Below, in pieces: positions 36,501 through 48,300 of a DNA stretch of 64,000 bases; within the stretch, counting starts at the first letter, position 1; every line of letters begins with the position of its first letter. The DNA comes from Mermis nigrescens (lineage: Eukaryota; Nematoda; Enoplea; Mermithida; Mermithidae): the NCBI GenBank assembly GCA_036768485.1, contig JAVLUZ010000154.1:40420851-40484850 (forward strand), in the 5' to 3' direction. The position numbers and the translations under genes are program-made. The notes under the pieces were generated by a model. That model saw nothing but the letters and a program-made list of their open reading frames with translations, made no database searches and was not told the origin of the DNA.

Positions 36501-39500
36501 AGAAAATTTAAAAAAAGCACTTTAATGTTGAATACTATCGCTAAAATTTTCGCAAAATCGGCCAAATCTCGGTTCTAAATTAAGCCCAAAACACTTAAAA
36601 TTGACGAAGTCCTACATTGTACAAGATTTCTGAGCTGAAATGCGCTTTTCGACCTCTGCTAAGTATAAAGCGCTGCAAAGGGTGCTGCCAATAAGATATA
36701 AAAGGATGTATCAATGACAATTTTGTTCTTATCGTTTTCGGGCCCATTTGTGGCCTTCTTATTAGAAAGATATAATTCAGAAAACATAAAATGCGCAAAA
36801 ACATAAGAAAATTTGGCCATTCCTTTCATTTAAAATAGGATTATGTGTCCTGTCCTTGTAAAGAAAGACAAACAAAGCAAAGAATAGACAAACTGGTACA
36901 CAATCATTTTCGCACATTAACTGTTATGCTCAACAAGCATGCGCGGTTTCATTCAACGAATAAATAGAGCAATAAATCACTAAAGTGATGTGAATTGATC
37001 GATTATTTTAGCTAATTTAAGCTTTTAAAATGTAAAATCGGTCTAAATATGTATCTTATGCTTAACATTATATTGGAAGCAAGGCATGTTGTTAGTATAT
37101 AAGCCCGGGCCCGGTACCAAGCCCGGCAGCAAAGCCCGGGCCCGGGCCCGGTATTTTTCGGGCCCGGTCGTCGGTCTAAATATGTATCTTATGCTTAACA
37201 TTATATTGGAAGCAAGGCATGTTGTTAGTATATAAGCCCGGGCCCGGTACCAAGCCCGGCAGCAAAGCCCGGGCCCGGGCCCGGTATTTTTCGGGCCCGG
37301 TCGTCGGTCTAAATATGTATCTTATGCTTAACATTATATTGGAAGCAAGGCATGTTGTTAGTATATAAGCCCGGGCCCGGTACCAAGCCCGGCAGCAAAG
37401 CCCGGGCCCGGGCCCGGTATTTTTCGGGCCCGGTCGATCACTGGGTATGAGGGCACCCCCTACCAGAACTTTTGAAAAGCATACCCTCCTCAGCGCACAT
37501 CTTCAAGGGGGTGAGAGAGGGGTCAGACGATTTTTGGTGAAAACCTTTTGAATTTTTTTAAACTTAAATGGCAAAAGTGCACTTAACTATTAGAATTTTA
37601 TGAAGTGATACAGTATTTTTGAATGTAAGCAAGAGTAAATAGATAAACTATCACTATAAAACATGCATGCAACAGCTCAAAATGTTGGGAGATGGTGTCT
37701 TCGGCATACATGTAACGGCTTGAAATTTCGGGTAGGGGTCCCTGGCCATTTCTAAAAGGAGGGGGTGTTAGCGACTGTAATTTTAGGCCAAAAATGGCGA
37801 AAACACCTAAATTATAGCCAAAAAACGCAAGTTTTCGCCAAAAATGGGGGAAGTGGTCAAAAATTTTCTGACTTTGAAGGGGGTGCGGGGCGTAAAAGCG
37901 TTGGTGGGGGATCGCCACAACCCCATGTTACATTTGTGTTTCTCGGCCATTTTTATGGGGGGGTGTAAGCGGCTCCGATTTTTGGTAAAAAGTGGAAAAC
38001 ACCTAAAAATAGCCTAAAAGCGCAAATTTTCGCCAAAAACGGGGAGGGTGGGTCAGAATTTTTTGACGTTGGGGGGTGTGGGGAGGACGTTCAACCTTGG
38101 TTGGGTAATTTTCCAAAGCACCCTGTTACACGTATGGTTTTCGGCCATTTTATGGGGGGTAAATGACCAAGGTTTGACTGAAAATCGCAAGAAAGGCACC
38201 CAAAAATGCCCAAAAAATGCAGATTTTCGCCAAAAATCGGTTTCGGCTCGTGCATTTATTTTTGGACTCTATACAATGTTAAAATACTTTCTGGGGCAAA
38301 GGATAGTAGTTTTAACGTTTTTTTAGTATTTTTTTTTGAAAATTTCAAAAAATTTTCGGTGCTTCGCGCAAAATATCGCTAATGTACTATATTTAGCTTC
38401 AAGGGGGCATTAAACACTTCAAAATCAATCTTCGTGTAATGTATGCATCCTTATGCAGCTTCAAATATCTTTTGTGTCTATATTGTTTTGAAAAATTTTA
38501 TGCAAAAATAAGTACTACTTAATATTTTTGCAAATTTTTTGCCATTCAATGATAAGATTGACTGATTTATCTTGATGTTACATTGGATTTATAAGCGGAG
38601 TGGTGATTCTTACAAGATCTAATTAGCATGTTACAATTTCTGTAATATTTCTGATTTTGTAGTACAAGTTGTGTTAGCTTTCTCAGTCGAGTTTTATGTG
38701 TAAATTTCGTCAAAATCTCGTAAAAAATTTCGGCGCCGAACTAATATTATCAACTAAATTTAGGCCGAATTATCACATTTAGGACTGCGTGCGGGTCGCA
38801 GGTCACACACTGATAGTATATACATAAAAATGTTTATTTAATAATATATTTATATAATATATCTACAAAAATTCGTCCGCTCATTCTAATGACTTTTTCA
38901 AAGATCTTTTGTACATACCTGCACAAAGAAGTTTGTACAAAAAACAGTGTCGGCTAATAGTAATACACCACTTAATTTACTGGTCCCTCATTTTGGGATT
39001 TCACCCCTCCATCAACTCTGGAACTTGGGAAACTATGCTCCTCAGGCCATTTTTGAACCAAAACTGTTGCTTGAACAATGAAGAAGCGTCAAAGGACGTC
39101 TAACAGTATAATTTCAAGTACATATACTCATTTTTCGGGCAGTTTCATTCATTTTAACTTTTCCTCCATTATTCGTACATGCCTGGTGGTACAGACCATT
39201 CCATCACCCTTATTATTGTTCGTTTTCATGCAAGTTTAAATACAAATATTTATGAAGAATAAAATACAACGAATAAGTATCAAAGTTTGACATTAGATAA
39301 CGAAATATAACTCATTTATCCCCTCCCAAGGAAACTCGGTTTACCCCGTCTCAGAACTATTGGCCGTATGCATGTATGTATGTATATATTTTTTCATAAT
39401 CTTGTCTCATCTGAAATGTTGTTTTAAATTTATTTTGTTATTGTGAGCGGAAGGCGATATTAGTGTTCCTCCTGTTTTCACGTTCTGGTTTTGTTTAGGA

Positions 39501-42357
39501 TCAGGTGCATATAAAGAAATGAATATACACAGGCCCGCATCCAGGATTTTATTCCGAGGGGGCGAAAATTTTGAGGTCAAATATCTCGAGAACCATTAGG
39601 AGATGGACAAAAATAAAGGCATTTTTTAGCATATCTCAACAAGCTCTATGCCATGGTTAAAAAATTTCAAGACAAATTCTTAAAAATTTTCCACTTTATT
39701 CTATACTCATTTTGCTCAAATCTATCGTTTAAACAATCTACACAACTGATTTCTCATCATTCAATCGACAAATTATTTCTCTAACTTCTGTCTCTGTAAT
39801 TAATCTTTGTCATTTACAAAGAAAAACAATACAGAAAATGGATAATTCGGAAAAAATTTGACACATTCTACATGTCTAACTCAAATTTGAGTAATCTTGG
39901 GCGCGCTAGAAGACAAACTATACATAAACGATAGATCCGGCGCGAAGCGCCGATAAATTTTGAGTTTACTAGATCAAAAGTACGCTGAAAACCTGTTTTG
40001 GAAGTGCTTTAGAGTTATTTTGAGAATTTTTCATTTTTTTCTCTTGGGGGACCCTTGTATGTTTCAAAAATTATTCTTTATTTCCGGGGGAAGGCGGCCC
40101 CCCGCCTCCTGAATGTACAGAAGTATTTCTTATCCAAAAATTATTTTCATAATATTGTCCCATTTGGTATTTTGTTTTCTGTTGTTTTTGCTTAGGTTCA
40201 AGTCGACCGAACCCCCGGGCGTACCAATGGGGCCGCCTGCAGATTTGTCCGATGACGAGAAAGAATCTGATCGGGAGGAAGGCGAGCGAGCTGAAAGCGA
40301 CTCAGAACCGGAAGAACTGGCCAATAAAGAAAAAGAAGTGACGTCAACGGTCAAGAAGCCTTCGAAAGTTAGGTGAATTCAATTTGCATACTTTTTATTA
40401 TTTTATTTTAGCAAATCTTAGGATGTACGCAATTGTCGCCTCACGATATGACGTCATTCGTCATTTTTTGATAGTGGGAATCGACTCGATTTATTTATTT
40501 ATTTATCTGTCAAGTTGATAGTATGAGATACAAAAGATGAATTGCGGATGGTGTACTGTTTTAAGCGTCTTCAGCTAATTTTTGGCTCATATAAGTCTTA
40601 ACTTTTCGATACTCATTTTTTGACCATATTTTCTTCAATTTTCTGAAATGGTTCTCATTTTTTCTAGTTTTTTGGAATTTTTTATGTGCTTGAGGAAGAA
40701 CGTGCATCGTCCATTAGTTTTTACGTCTACTCATCGTTTTTTAGCCCGAAAAAGGCACTTTATAAAAATTTAGAGGCTGATCTAGAAATATCATGCTGTG
40801 TATACTGCAGGGCTGACCCCTCACGGAATTTCGGCCTCTCAAATTTTAAGAAATGTGCTTTGTTAGGCCTTTTTAGCAATCTTTCGGCATTTTAACAGTT
40901 TTATAGTATGATAATCTAGAAGGAAAGATCATCGTCAGAAATGCCAAAAATGGTGTTTTTGACGCGTATCCACAGTTTTTAAGCTACATACATAAAATAA
41001 GGCGTTTATAGGATATTTTATAGCTGACTCCATACATGTAACGGATGGAAGTTTCGGGTGGGAGGTGAATCGTATCCAATTTTCGGCCGAAAATGACCGA
41101 ATAAACACGTAAAAACGGCAAAAATTTCAATTTTTCTTATACAAAATCGGGGTGGGGATCAAAAATTTTCTGGCTTTGGGGCACTGTTTTTTTTGTATTC
41201 GGTAAAGATTTTTCCCGATGTACAAATACTTTTCGTTACCGTCTTTTCACATATATAAAGATTTTTGGAAGGCGTAAACGGTAGAAAGGTATAAAATTTC
41301 CAAGAATTTTCGGCGCTCCGCACCGAAATGAGTAATTTGTGTTTTATATATCTTTATAATGGCAGAAATTGCATTTAGAAATGAAAAATATCAAATTTTT
41401 CGGCGCTTCGCGCGGTTTTGAGACAATTTGTAGTATTTTTCTCGTCAGAACCCCATAAATCAGCTAACATAGACTACCAAAGGTTGGAAAACCTGTTTTA
41501 CCACACTGAAAGCGCTACTGTACTGTATTTCAGTACCCGAAAATTTGCATGTACAAAATGTACAAAAATTTCTGGGCAGGCACGTAGCTATGGGGGAATG
41601 GGGGGTCCGGACCATACGTGGGCAGCAAGAAAAATTCTCGGGGTGTGCAAGATTTTTTGAAGGTCAAGAAATGGCCTTAAAAATGGTGGTATGGCGATAA
41701 AAACACCATTTTTCGACGTTTCTCATCAAGCACTATCCATTGGCATCAAAAAAATTGCGAAAAAATCTAAAAAAATTTCAAAAATTGAATTCTGGGGGGT
41801 ATTTTGATTTCTGGGGGGTACTTAGATTTCTGGGGGGGGTATTTTGATTTCTGGGGGTATTTTGGTTTCTGGGGGTGCATACCCCACTACGCCCAGGTGT
41901 GGTCCGGATCGGAAAAATATGACTTTTTAAACGTTATTTTGTGCTATTTTTGGGCTTATTTCCCCCAAAATTGTTGTTGGTCCCCCCAAAATAGGACGGC
42001 CAGATACGTGCCTGCTTCTGGGGGCCATCTTTCTACATGTACTAAGGGTTCTTGTACAAAAAAGCACTGCCTTTCGGGGAATGGGGGGACGACCAACTTT
42101 GGGATGGGGATCCCCCCATTCCCCTCTTACATGTATGTTTGACTCCCTCAATTCTCGTGCAGCATGGATTAATACGTTACACGTGTTTTTCAAATGCCAA
42201 AGGTTTGATGCCGATGATGAAGACGAAATTTTCGAGAAGGACAGCAGAACAAAATACAAGAAGCTAGCAAAACTTATGGCAGTGGGCGAAAAAACAATCG
42301 ACGAAAGTTCGACGTCGGAAAAGCCATTAATCGGACCGATTGCGCCTCCATCTGCGG
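30600..42357 (+). CDS. WBP11: WBP11 (WW domain-binding protein 11) orthologue, exons 1-6, 3' part not found
   Basis: Exons: 30600-30789, 32720-32858, 33924-33973, 34673-34970, 40196-40372, 42203-42357 (1009 nt, about 336 codons), all with GT/AG borders and compatible phases. The N-terminus MGRRATSTTKGG then KNKRQRQMVRQAVLKSKDP is the highly conserved WBP11 start; exon 2 gives KRNKLRETYVRV, exon 3 EYDRRRTQLEQHY, exon 4 CEIPLP and a Pro/Met/Gly-rich stretch ending VQGILKKK, exon 5 an acidic Asp/Glu/Ser region, and the exon 5/6 junction a VRF motif. WBP11 is a nuclear splicing-associated protein that binds WW domains and PP1. Human WBP11 is 641 residues, so the C-terminal proline-rich half is missing; intron and repeat growth or loss could explain it. 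Introns total over 10 kb and are packed with MITEs. Confidence 0.88.
30839..31450 (+). repeat. repeat G, two tandem units of about 300 bp, in WBP11 intron 1
   Basis: Each unit runs from aaatgtacaaagatttttgg through a cggcgctttgcgccg-type hairpin, a gtttctgac-like phrase and aatcgctactgtac to the next aaaatgtacaaa. A third copy is at about 41240-41575 in intron 5. Confidence 0.75.
31450..32700. other. rest of WBP11 intron 1
   Basis: No repeat family or exon stands out. An open frame at 32296-32532 has no support. Confidence 0.4.
34345..34570 (+). repeat. repeat F copy in WBP11 intron 3
   Basis: Shares ccaaaaatgg, aaaacgc.agttttcgcc-like phrases, a tgactttggggg run and 'cttcgggtggggtcctcc' with the tandem F units at 37.7-38.2 kb. 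Includes a run of 12 G at about 34507-34518. Confidence 0.6.
35125..35330 (-). mobile_element. C/G-run MITE remnant
   Basis: Phrases gtctggacccc, tacccccagaattgaat, tttggttgctgcccttgtat resemble the element at 60.9 kb (ends CATACATGGGCGACC and ggtcgctgcccatgtat). Ends are worn. Confidence 0.45.
36030..36830 (-). repeat. dispersed repeat D, copy 2
   Basis: Reverse complement of much of 12700-13620 (ttctgaattatatctttcta, cgaaaacgataagaac, gaggtcgaaaagcgcatttc). It lies inside the GC-ended element above. Confidence 0.6.
37039..37437. repeat. three 133-bp tandem units
   Basis: Units start at 37039, 37172 and 37305 with cggtctaaatatgtatctta and end in cccggtatttttcgggcccg. They are practically identical, so the expansion is recent or maintained. 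Confidence 0.92.
37715..38260 (+). repeat. repeat F, tandem units of about 200 bp
   Basis: Three consecutive diverged units with cgccaaaaatgg/cgg, ggtcaaaaattttctgactt-like text and a G-rich block followed by ccatgttacat. Each unit has short stretches of G or C. Confidence 0.65.
39530..40111. mobile_element. hAT-like MITE in WBP11 intron 4
   Basis: 582 bp, left end CAGGCCCGCATCCAGG, right end ccccccgcctcctg, flanked by AATATACA (39522-39529) and AATGTACA (40112-40119), an 8-bp duplication with one mismatch. Contains a cggcgcgaagcgccg hairpin near 39940. No ORF. It ends only 84 bp before exon 5. Confidence 0.75.
40560..41575 (+). repeat. WBP11 intron 5 repeats (family with gacgcgtatccac, F and G copies)
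   Basis: From 40600 to 40990 there is a repeat ending tttttgacgcgtatccaca that recurs at 43.0 kb. At 41035-41185 lies an F copy and at 41240-41575 a G copy with its cggcgcttcgcgcggttt hairpin. Confidence 0.55.
41577..42014. mobile_element. hAT-like MITE, family B, copy 1, split by a family-A MITE
   Basis: Inverted ends CAGGCACGTAGCT and agatacgtgcctg, flanked by TTTCTGGG (41569-41576) and CTTCTGGG (42015-42022), 7 of 8 matching. Internal text (gttattttgtgctatttttg, ccccccaaaatagga) matches copy 2 at 50879-51039. Family-A copy 5 sits inside. Confidence 0.8.
41613..41901 (+). mobile_element. hAT-like MITE, family A, copy 5 (nested in family B)
   Basis: 289 bp, CATACGTGGGC to GCCCAGGTGTG, target duplication GTCCGGAC (41605-41612) and GTCCGGAT (41902-41909). 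Four successive tctgggggg(g)tatttt.gattt phrases near the right end, more than in most copies. Confidence 0.88.
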
Positions 42358-42654
42358 GTATTCATTTATCAATTATTTTTATCACGTGACACGAGCGTCG
42401 TATCGTATGATAAGCACTAAAAGTCTGTAGCCAACATCATACATACACAGAGTGGGAATTCTTTGAAATTGGCGTTTCTGACGATGCTTTATCTTTCTAG
42501 AGCTTAAAAACAAAAACTTTAGATAAAAAATCAAAAAAGTCAAAAAAATTGAACAAAATATAGTCAGAACATGAGTTTAATGGCGCTAAGCGCCGGAAAA
42601 TTGGCACTTTTGAGCAGATAGATAACTAAAAACGCACAAAAAATCACCTTTTCT

Positions 42655-42900
42655 AATGAATGTTCCGAAAATTTCTAGGAACTTTCGAAAAATCGCTAAT
42701 TCTAGGGGGTGAAAAATTTTTTGCGGGAGTGCAAATTTTCCTGGGGGTGAAACCCCCTAAACCCCCATAAGATCATATGGCTAACATCTATAACCTGAGG
42801 GTTTGGGGTTTTTTAACCCCCAGAAAATTTCCATTTTCACCTCCCTCCACCTAGAATTCGCTATTTTTCGAAAGTTTCCTAAAAATTCGTATAAAAGGTG
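42655..42900. mobile_element. foldback repeat (palindrome)
   Basis: Arms of about 100 bp (gaaactttcgaaaaatcgct-like text and ttctaggggg on the left; cctagaattcgctatttttc on the right) face each other around cataagatcatatggctaac. Looks like a MITE with long inverted repeats; the target site is not clear. Confidence 0.6.
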
Positions 42901-42939
42901 CTGATTTAAGCGTTATAGCTTCTATTTGCTTATAAGCGT

Positions 42940-43833
42940 CAAATTTTCGGCGCTCCTACGGCATTGACATACTCATTTTTTGACTATATTTTGTTGTTTT
43001 TTTTTATTTTTTAAATTTTTTTTGCATTTTATGCACTAGAAAGAGAAAGAATCATCAGAAACGCCGAAAAACGCCGTTTTTGACGCGTATCCACCAATTG
43101 TTAGCCCAAAAAGACTGTTTAAAATCCCCCCCCCGCCAGAATTCCCATGCTGTGCATGTCTGCTAGCTAGCAATAAATTTTTTTATAAGATTTATGCTGT
43201 CTTATAATTTTATCTAATTTGTTTTTATATTTTGTTTATGTATTTTATATGGTGAATTTTTAATATCAAGTTTTTAAATTACATTTCGTTCAATGATTTA
43301 TTAAAATGTTTAAACTGCGTCTTAAGAAATCAATAATGCAAATAGAAACGTGTCTATTGTCGTCACGTCAGCACATTATTATCGACTCACAAGAGAACAA
43401 GAATGAAATTTTTAAAAGAAACACATGTCGATTTATTTATTCTAAATTTTGTAGGAGCTGATAATGTCAATTGTGTTCCCTGTATCCATATATGTGTATA
43501 GGGGCGTACTTATGATTTTTTTTAAGGCGGGGAGTCTGGTCCGAAAATTGATGACTTTGTATTTCGGGGTATGTTTGTGCGGTACACAAAATAAATTGTA
43601 TTGTTTGGCGGTGCCAAATATGCTCTATCGGTTAAACTCATAAAACTCGAACTATTCAGGAAAAAATTGCTCTTTTTTTGATAGGCTATGTATAAAAAGT
43701 TACCTTATTTGGTTGCGCTTGGAACAAACTCACGAAGAATTAATTTTGAGATTTTTCGATTACAAATGTGCCAATTTCCATTACCCTCCGTGTATTATTT
43801 TACTTTTTATAAATTTTTGGTCTTATGGGGCCA
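42940..43833. other. no gene recognised
   Basis: The first 170 bp repeats the 'gacgcgtatccac' family. A possible continuation of WBP11 begins at 43456 (after ttttgtag) and stays in frame for about 16 codons before a TAG, but nothing in it resembles WBP11. Confidence 0.35.
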
Positions 43834-44079
43834 CAACACCTGGGCGTAGGGGTTTCGGGGTATGCATCCCCCCCGAGAAACCAAAAATACCTCCCAAGAA
43901 ACCTAAATACCCCCCAGAAACCCAGAATACTCTCCAGAATTCAATTTTTGAAAATTTGTTTAGTTTTTTCGCAATTTTTTAAATATTGTTATTTCGCCAT
44001 ACCACCATTAAAGGACCATCTTTGACCTTCGAATTATCTTGCACTCTCCCTTCCGGAATTTTGGTGCTGCCCACTTATG
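43834..44079 (-). mobile_element. hAT-like MITE, family A, copy 6
   Basis: Family landmarks present (cacctgggcgtaggggtttc, ccccccgagaaacc, ggtgctgcccacttatg). The left end is altered and no target duplication is left. Confidence 0.75.
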
Positions 44080-44503
44080 GTCGTGTTTGTCTTGAAAGTG
44101 GGAAGAGTTTCTTATATGTTTGTATGATTGGCCTAAAAAATCTATGAGCTTCAACTCGATATTAATGAAATGCAATAGGCTTTGACCTAATTATAAGACG
44201 AAATCATTACAGAAAATCGTCAGTAGTTGACCTGCGAAGAAGGGAGAGACAGATCGATAGCTACCCCTAATTTTACGAAAACGAGACCCATTTTCCTCGA
44301 AAATTTTGACATTAGCTGAGCTTTTAAGCTGCTGTAAAATTTCCATTTAAGTGAATACCATAAGATTAACGCTTTTAGCGTTCTTGACGAGTGTTTGGCT
44401 CAAATATATGAATTTTCTATTGGTGCCCTCTGAATATGGCTGTTGTTTGATAACCATTCTATGTTAAATTTCATCAACTTAATATGTATATTTAACATTT
44501 TAG

Positions 44504-44663
44504 TACTCTAGTGAAAAACGAAATGTTGGTGACCACTAAAAATGATCCTTTTGCCGTTTATTCTCCGGCTTCGAGCTTTAAAGGTCGAGGCACCCAAGAA
44601 GAAAGTTTGGGTTGACCCTCCACAAAAAAATTACATTGAAATACGGCGTGCGTTTAAGTTTTA
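44504..44663 (+). other. possible exon of unknown gene
   Basis: After a good acceptor (tttaacattttag) two overlapping frames stay open: one with KNDPFAVYSPASSFKGRG, the other with LKVEAPKKKVWVDPPQKNYI and a stop at 44661-44663. The composition is coding-like and it follows WBP11 on the same strand, but its phase does not fit exon 6 and I see no clear WBP11 match. Confidence 0.25.
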
Positions 44664-44705
44664 GATTTTGACAAAGTCCTGTTAAAAACATTAAATCGTT
44701 ATAAC

Positions 44706-44999
44706 CACACCTTGGCGTGGGAAGGGGTTTGGGGGTATGCACCCCGGAAAATTAAAACACCCCTGTCTCCAAAATAACCAATATAAGCCCCCAGAAACGA
44801 GAATACCTCCCCCAACCCCCAGAATAAAATTTTTGAAATTTTTTTTTGTTTTTTGCAATTGTTTTGATGCCAATAGATAGTGTTCGATGAGAATGTTCAA
44901 AAATAGTGTTTTTTAGCAATACCACCAGTTTTATGATCATTTTTTGACCTTTGAAAAATCTTGCAACTTCCCTCAGAATTTTGGTGCTGCCCACGTATG
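44706..44999 (-). mobile_element. hAT-like MITE, family A, copy 7
   Basis: 294 bp, CACACCTTGGC to CCCACGTATG; target duplication GTTATAAC (44698-44705) and GTTATAAT (45000-45007). Confidence 0.85.
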
Positions 45000-45007
45000 G
45001 TTATAAT

Positions 45008-47385
45008 CATTCCTTAATTAAGCCGCGACATACACAGCTGCAAAATGCACATTTGCAAAGATGCACATGATAGCGTGCGTAAAAGTTTCTTCACATCACC
45101 TGGAGAAAATAAGCTTTTTTTTGTAAGAAATGATGGAGCAATCTTATGAGCATAGGATTTCAAATTAACTTAGTGTTAATCTTGACAAAATTTTTCAAGT
45201 CAAGTGGAGAATTTATCAAAGTTTACTTGCATATTCAGAAATCAAACACATTATATTTCACAATTAGTTTCATCGAATTATTGGCCAATTTTGAGCTTCT
45301 TAATGAATCGTCAGAAAAGTTCCAGTTTTGGAATCGTACGGATAGAAAAGTTTGACATTTATACAAAGGATACGTATCGCTTATTACGACCTATTTTATT
45401 TTGCAGCCTGATAATAATTTCATATGTTACGTAAAATTTATAATTTACACCGACTATTTTATGTTTCGAAACATCAGGCTCAGAAAAGGAGCAGACTGGC
45501 GTTGATTTTAACTCTCTAAGAATGCATTTGTCGGATTCCACCTCACACATGCATGATTATTGAGTTTTATTCTAATGAAAAGGCAAACTTCTAAGTTTTC
45601 GTTTGTCGAGGATCCTTAATAATGATTATAGTAATAATAATCGGTTTCAGTTTTCAATTTGTGGGATAAAAGTTTAATTAATGTTTAATAAATGCTTACT
45701 TAAAGTTCGAACTGTCTGAGGCAAAATGATCAAGAATACGATGGGAAAATATGCTTTCATACTAATACGGATAACAGTATAAAGTAAGAAGAAATATATA
45801 AAGACGGAATCAATTTTATTGAATCATATACCAGCGACACGTACATATATTTATACCCCCAAAAATGCATAATAATTATTTTGAATTATTCAGCGAATTG
45901 TGCATGGAAAACAAGAAAATAAAAAACGGCCTACATAATCCTTGCGAAAATGCGCCGATTGCCTCAGATTTATATGGGTTTGTTTTTGATGATTTTAAAT
46001 AATGGGTATTGATAAATCTTGCTCTGTTTGATTATCAACGTGACTCAATTGTCCAGAGCTAATGATAATATCTCTCCGCCAGCTGCTCACGTTTTACCGA
46101 TTCAAAATCGTATTTTATTTTCTCGTTGTGCCACGTACACAATCCTTAACAATTTTTCACTTAGGTAGAGTAATGTACGACCAAACGATTTTTACGACTC
46201 ATTTTTACGCGTATAAAATGAATCGATAAGCTGGTAAGAAAGAACTTTACAAGTACGCATTTCGAAATTTCTAAGAAGAAAAGTAGAAAAGAGGAAAATA
46301 GATAATTCATGTCGTCAAATATAGAAAATCTGATTTAGCTTATTATTGTTTTGTCGCAGTCAGATCAGGGTTTCGCAAATTATTTTATACGATCAGCTGT
46401 TAAAGAATAATGAAATATATCGTTTTTTAGCAGTAATTTTTAGGTTGTTTAAGAAAATTAGATTTTCAACTTTCTTTGCCTATTATATTGTACAACACTA
46501 CTAAAAAAAGGGCTCGAAACATAAATTGAGGCATAATGAGAGAAAAGCGAGTATAAGTCTACATTTTCAGGGCCAAATGCACGGGATAATCCCTATCACG
46601 TTACTGAATCAGTTTTTATTGTAGGTACTTTGGTATTTACAGAATAAGTTGTTGGTATGTAGTTCAGCGATTACAGAATTTTGAATTCACTGATCTGCGA
46701 CAAGCAATATCAACCGCTTTGATCGACACAAAATGTTTATAGATTTATTTTTAATTGTTATACAGGCAGAGGCGGATTTAAGGGGGGCGGCCGCCCTCTC
46801 CTCATAAATCAAAAATTATTGGCAAGATAAAGAAAAAGGATATGTAATTTGCAATGTTTTTTGGACGTCTGATCACGATTTTTCAATTTTTCCAACGATT
46901 TGTGCTGGATTCAATTTATTAATAATATTTATTTACATTCTTGGCAGTCCGAAAGCCATGTTTCTGCTCAGGGAAGCATTTTACAGCATAGTATATATTC
47001 TATTTTCTGGTATAATTATTTAAAATTTTGAATATTCTGCATCAAATCTATATTTATATTTGTGAAAGTTGCTTTGTATGTATGTCTGTATGTTTGTTCG
47101 GGGTTGACTCCGGCTCCATAATAGTTGGTGAACTGACATTTTGGCCCGAGGTTGGCCTACCGGGGGAAGGATCCGTAGCGACAATAAAATTTTACCAACC
47201 CCACCCAGTCAACCTATACAGGGGCGGAGCTGGAGGCAGCCCTATGCTTAAGTATAGCATTTTTCGTGACATGGCCGATTTTTCGCGAAATTTCAAAAAT
47301 GGAACAAAACTCGGTTCACACTATTTTCGGGTTATGGTTTGGCCGCTGCATACCTAATAACCTAGGATCAGACGCAATATAACCT
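45008..47385. other. gene-poor region
   Basis: No ORF of interest, no exon I can link to WBP11 and no clear repeat, apart from single hAT-type ends: cagaggcggatttaagg near 46766 and caggggcggagctgg near 47218. Confidence 0.4.
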
Positions 47386-47389
47386 ACGC

Positions 47390-47960
47390 AGTGCTACAAG
47401 ATGGGCAATGCTATAAGATAGGACATGAAATAAGATACCGTGTGCTACAAGATAGGCAATGCTATACAATGGGATGTGATAGATACCCTGTGCTATAGGA
47501 TAGGCAATGCTATAAGATGGGACGTGATAAAAGACACCCGTGCTACAGGATAGGTAATGCTATAAGATAGGACGTGATAAAAGATACCCCATGCTACAAG
47601 ATAGGCTATGCTATAAGATAAAAAGTGATATAAGATACCCCGAGCTACAAGATAGGCAATGCTTTAAGATAGGATGGGATATAAGATACCCTGTGCTACA
47701 AGATAGGTAATGCTATAAGATAGGACGTGATAAAAGATACCCCGTGCTACAAGATAGGCAATGATATAAGATAAAAAGTGATATAAGATACCCCGAGCTA
47801 TAAGATAGGCAATGCTATAAGATAGGATGGGATATAAGATACCCTGTGCTACGAGATTGGTTATAAGATAGGTGTGATATAGATACCCTGTCTGTGCCAT
47901 AACATGCAGTGATATAAGATAGGAGATACAATCTGCTATAACACATGAGTGATATGAGAT
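47390..47960. repeat. satellite-like array, unit about 55-60 bp
   Basis: About ten imperfect units built from gctacaagataggcaatgct, ataagataggacgtgat and aaaagatacccc. The word gata occurs several times per unit. Any ORF through it is a by-product of the repeat. Confidence 0.88.
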
Positions 47961-47994
47961 ATCATGTGATATATGACACCCTTTGCAACAACAA

Positions 47995-48300
47995 ACAAAA
48001 AATTTTTAAAACATCATAAATATGGATTGACCAAAAACATTTTCCAAAACATCCTAAAACATCAAAAATATGGTTTGACGAAAAAAATTTCCAAAACATC
48101 TCAAAACATCAAAAATATAGGTTTGATCAAAAAAAATTTCCCGAACATCCCAGAACATCAAGAATATGATTATGGCTGAACAATTTTCAAAACCATTCTG
48201 TAACGTCAAAAATATGGATTTGATCAAAAAAATGGTTGACAAAAGACATTTTAAAAAAATCCAAAAAATAAAATATGGTTTATACCAACAATTTTTTTAG
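47995..48300. repeat. second array, unit about 51 bp
   Basis: Directly next to the previous array: aaaacatcaaaaatatggtt, tgac/gatc, then aaaaatttcc, repeated five to six times with changes. Confidence 0.8.

Larger units (their letters stand above)
35695..37443. mobile_element. hAT-like element with CCCGGG-rich ends in WBP11 intron 4
   Basis: 1749 bp bounded by CAGTGATCGACCGGG at the left and its exact inverse at the right. Both ends continue in cccgggcccgg-type palindromic runs, striking in AT-rich DNA. It contains repeat D copy 2 and, near its right end, three 133-bp tandem units. The CAGTG start suggests hAT, but no clean 8-bp target duplication was found (gaggggtg versus ggtatgag). No transposase. 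Confidence 0.7.

Noticed and set aside
40130..40354. Minus-strand open frame rich in Ser
   Set aside because: Shadow of the acidic Glu/Ser codons of WBP11 exon 5.
44504..44663. Exon 7 of WBP11
   Set aside because: Joining it to exon 6 in the observed phase gives an immediate stop; kept only as a low-confidence possible exon.
47664..47900. Minus-strand frame with repeated YSIAYLIARGILY-type segments
   Set aside because: Entirely encoded by the 55-60-bp array; its periodicity comes from the DNA repeat.
47390..48300. CRISPR-like alternation of repeats and spacers
   Set aside because: Units are contiguous and all parts diverge together; there are no unique spacers, and the setting is eukaryotic.
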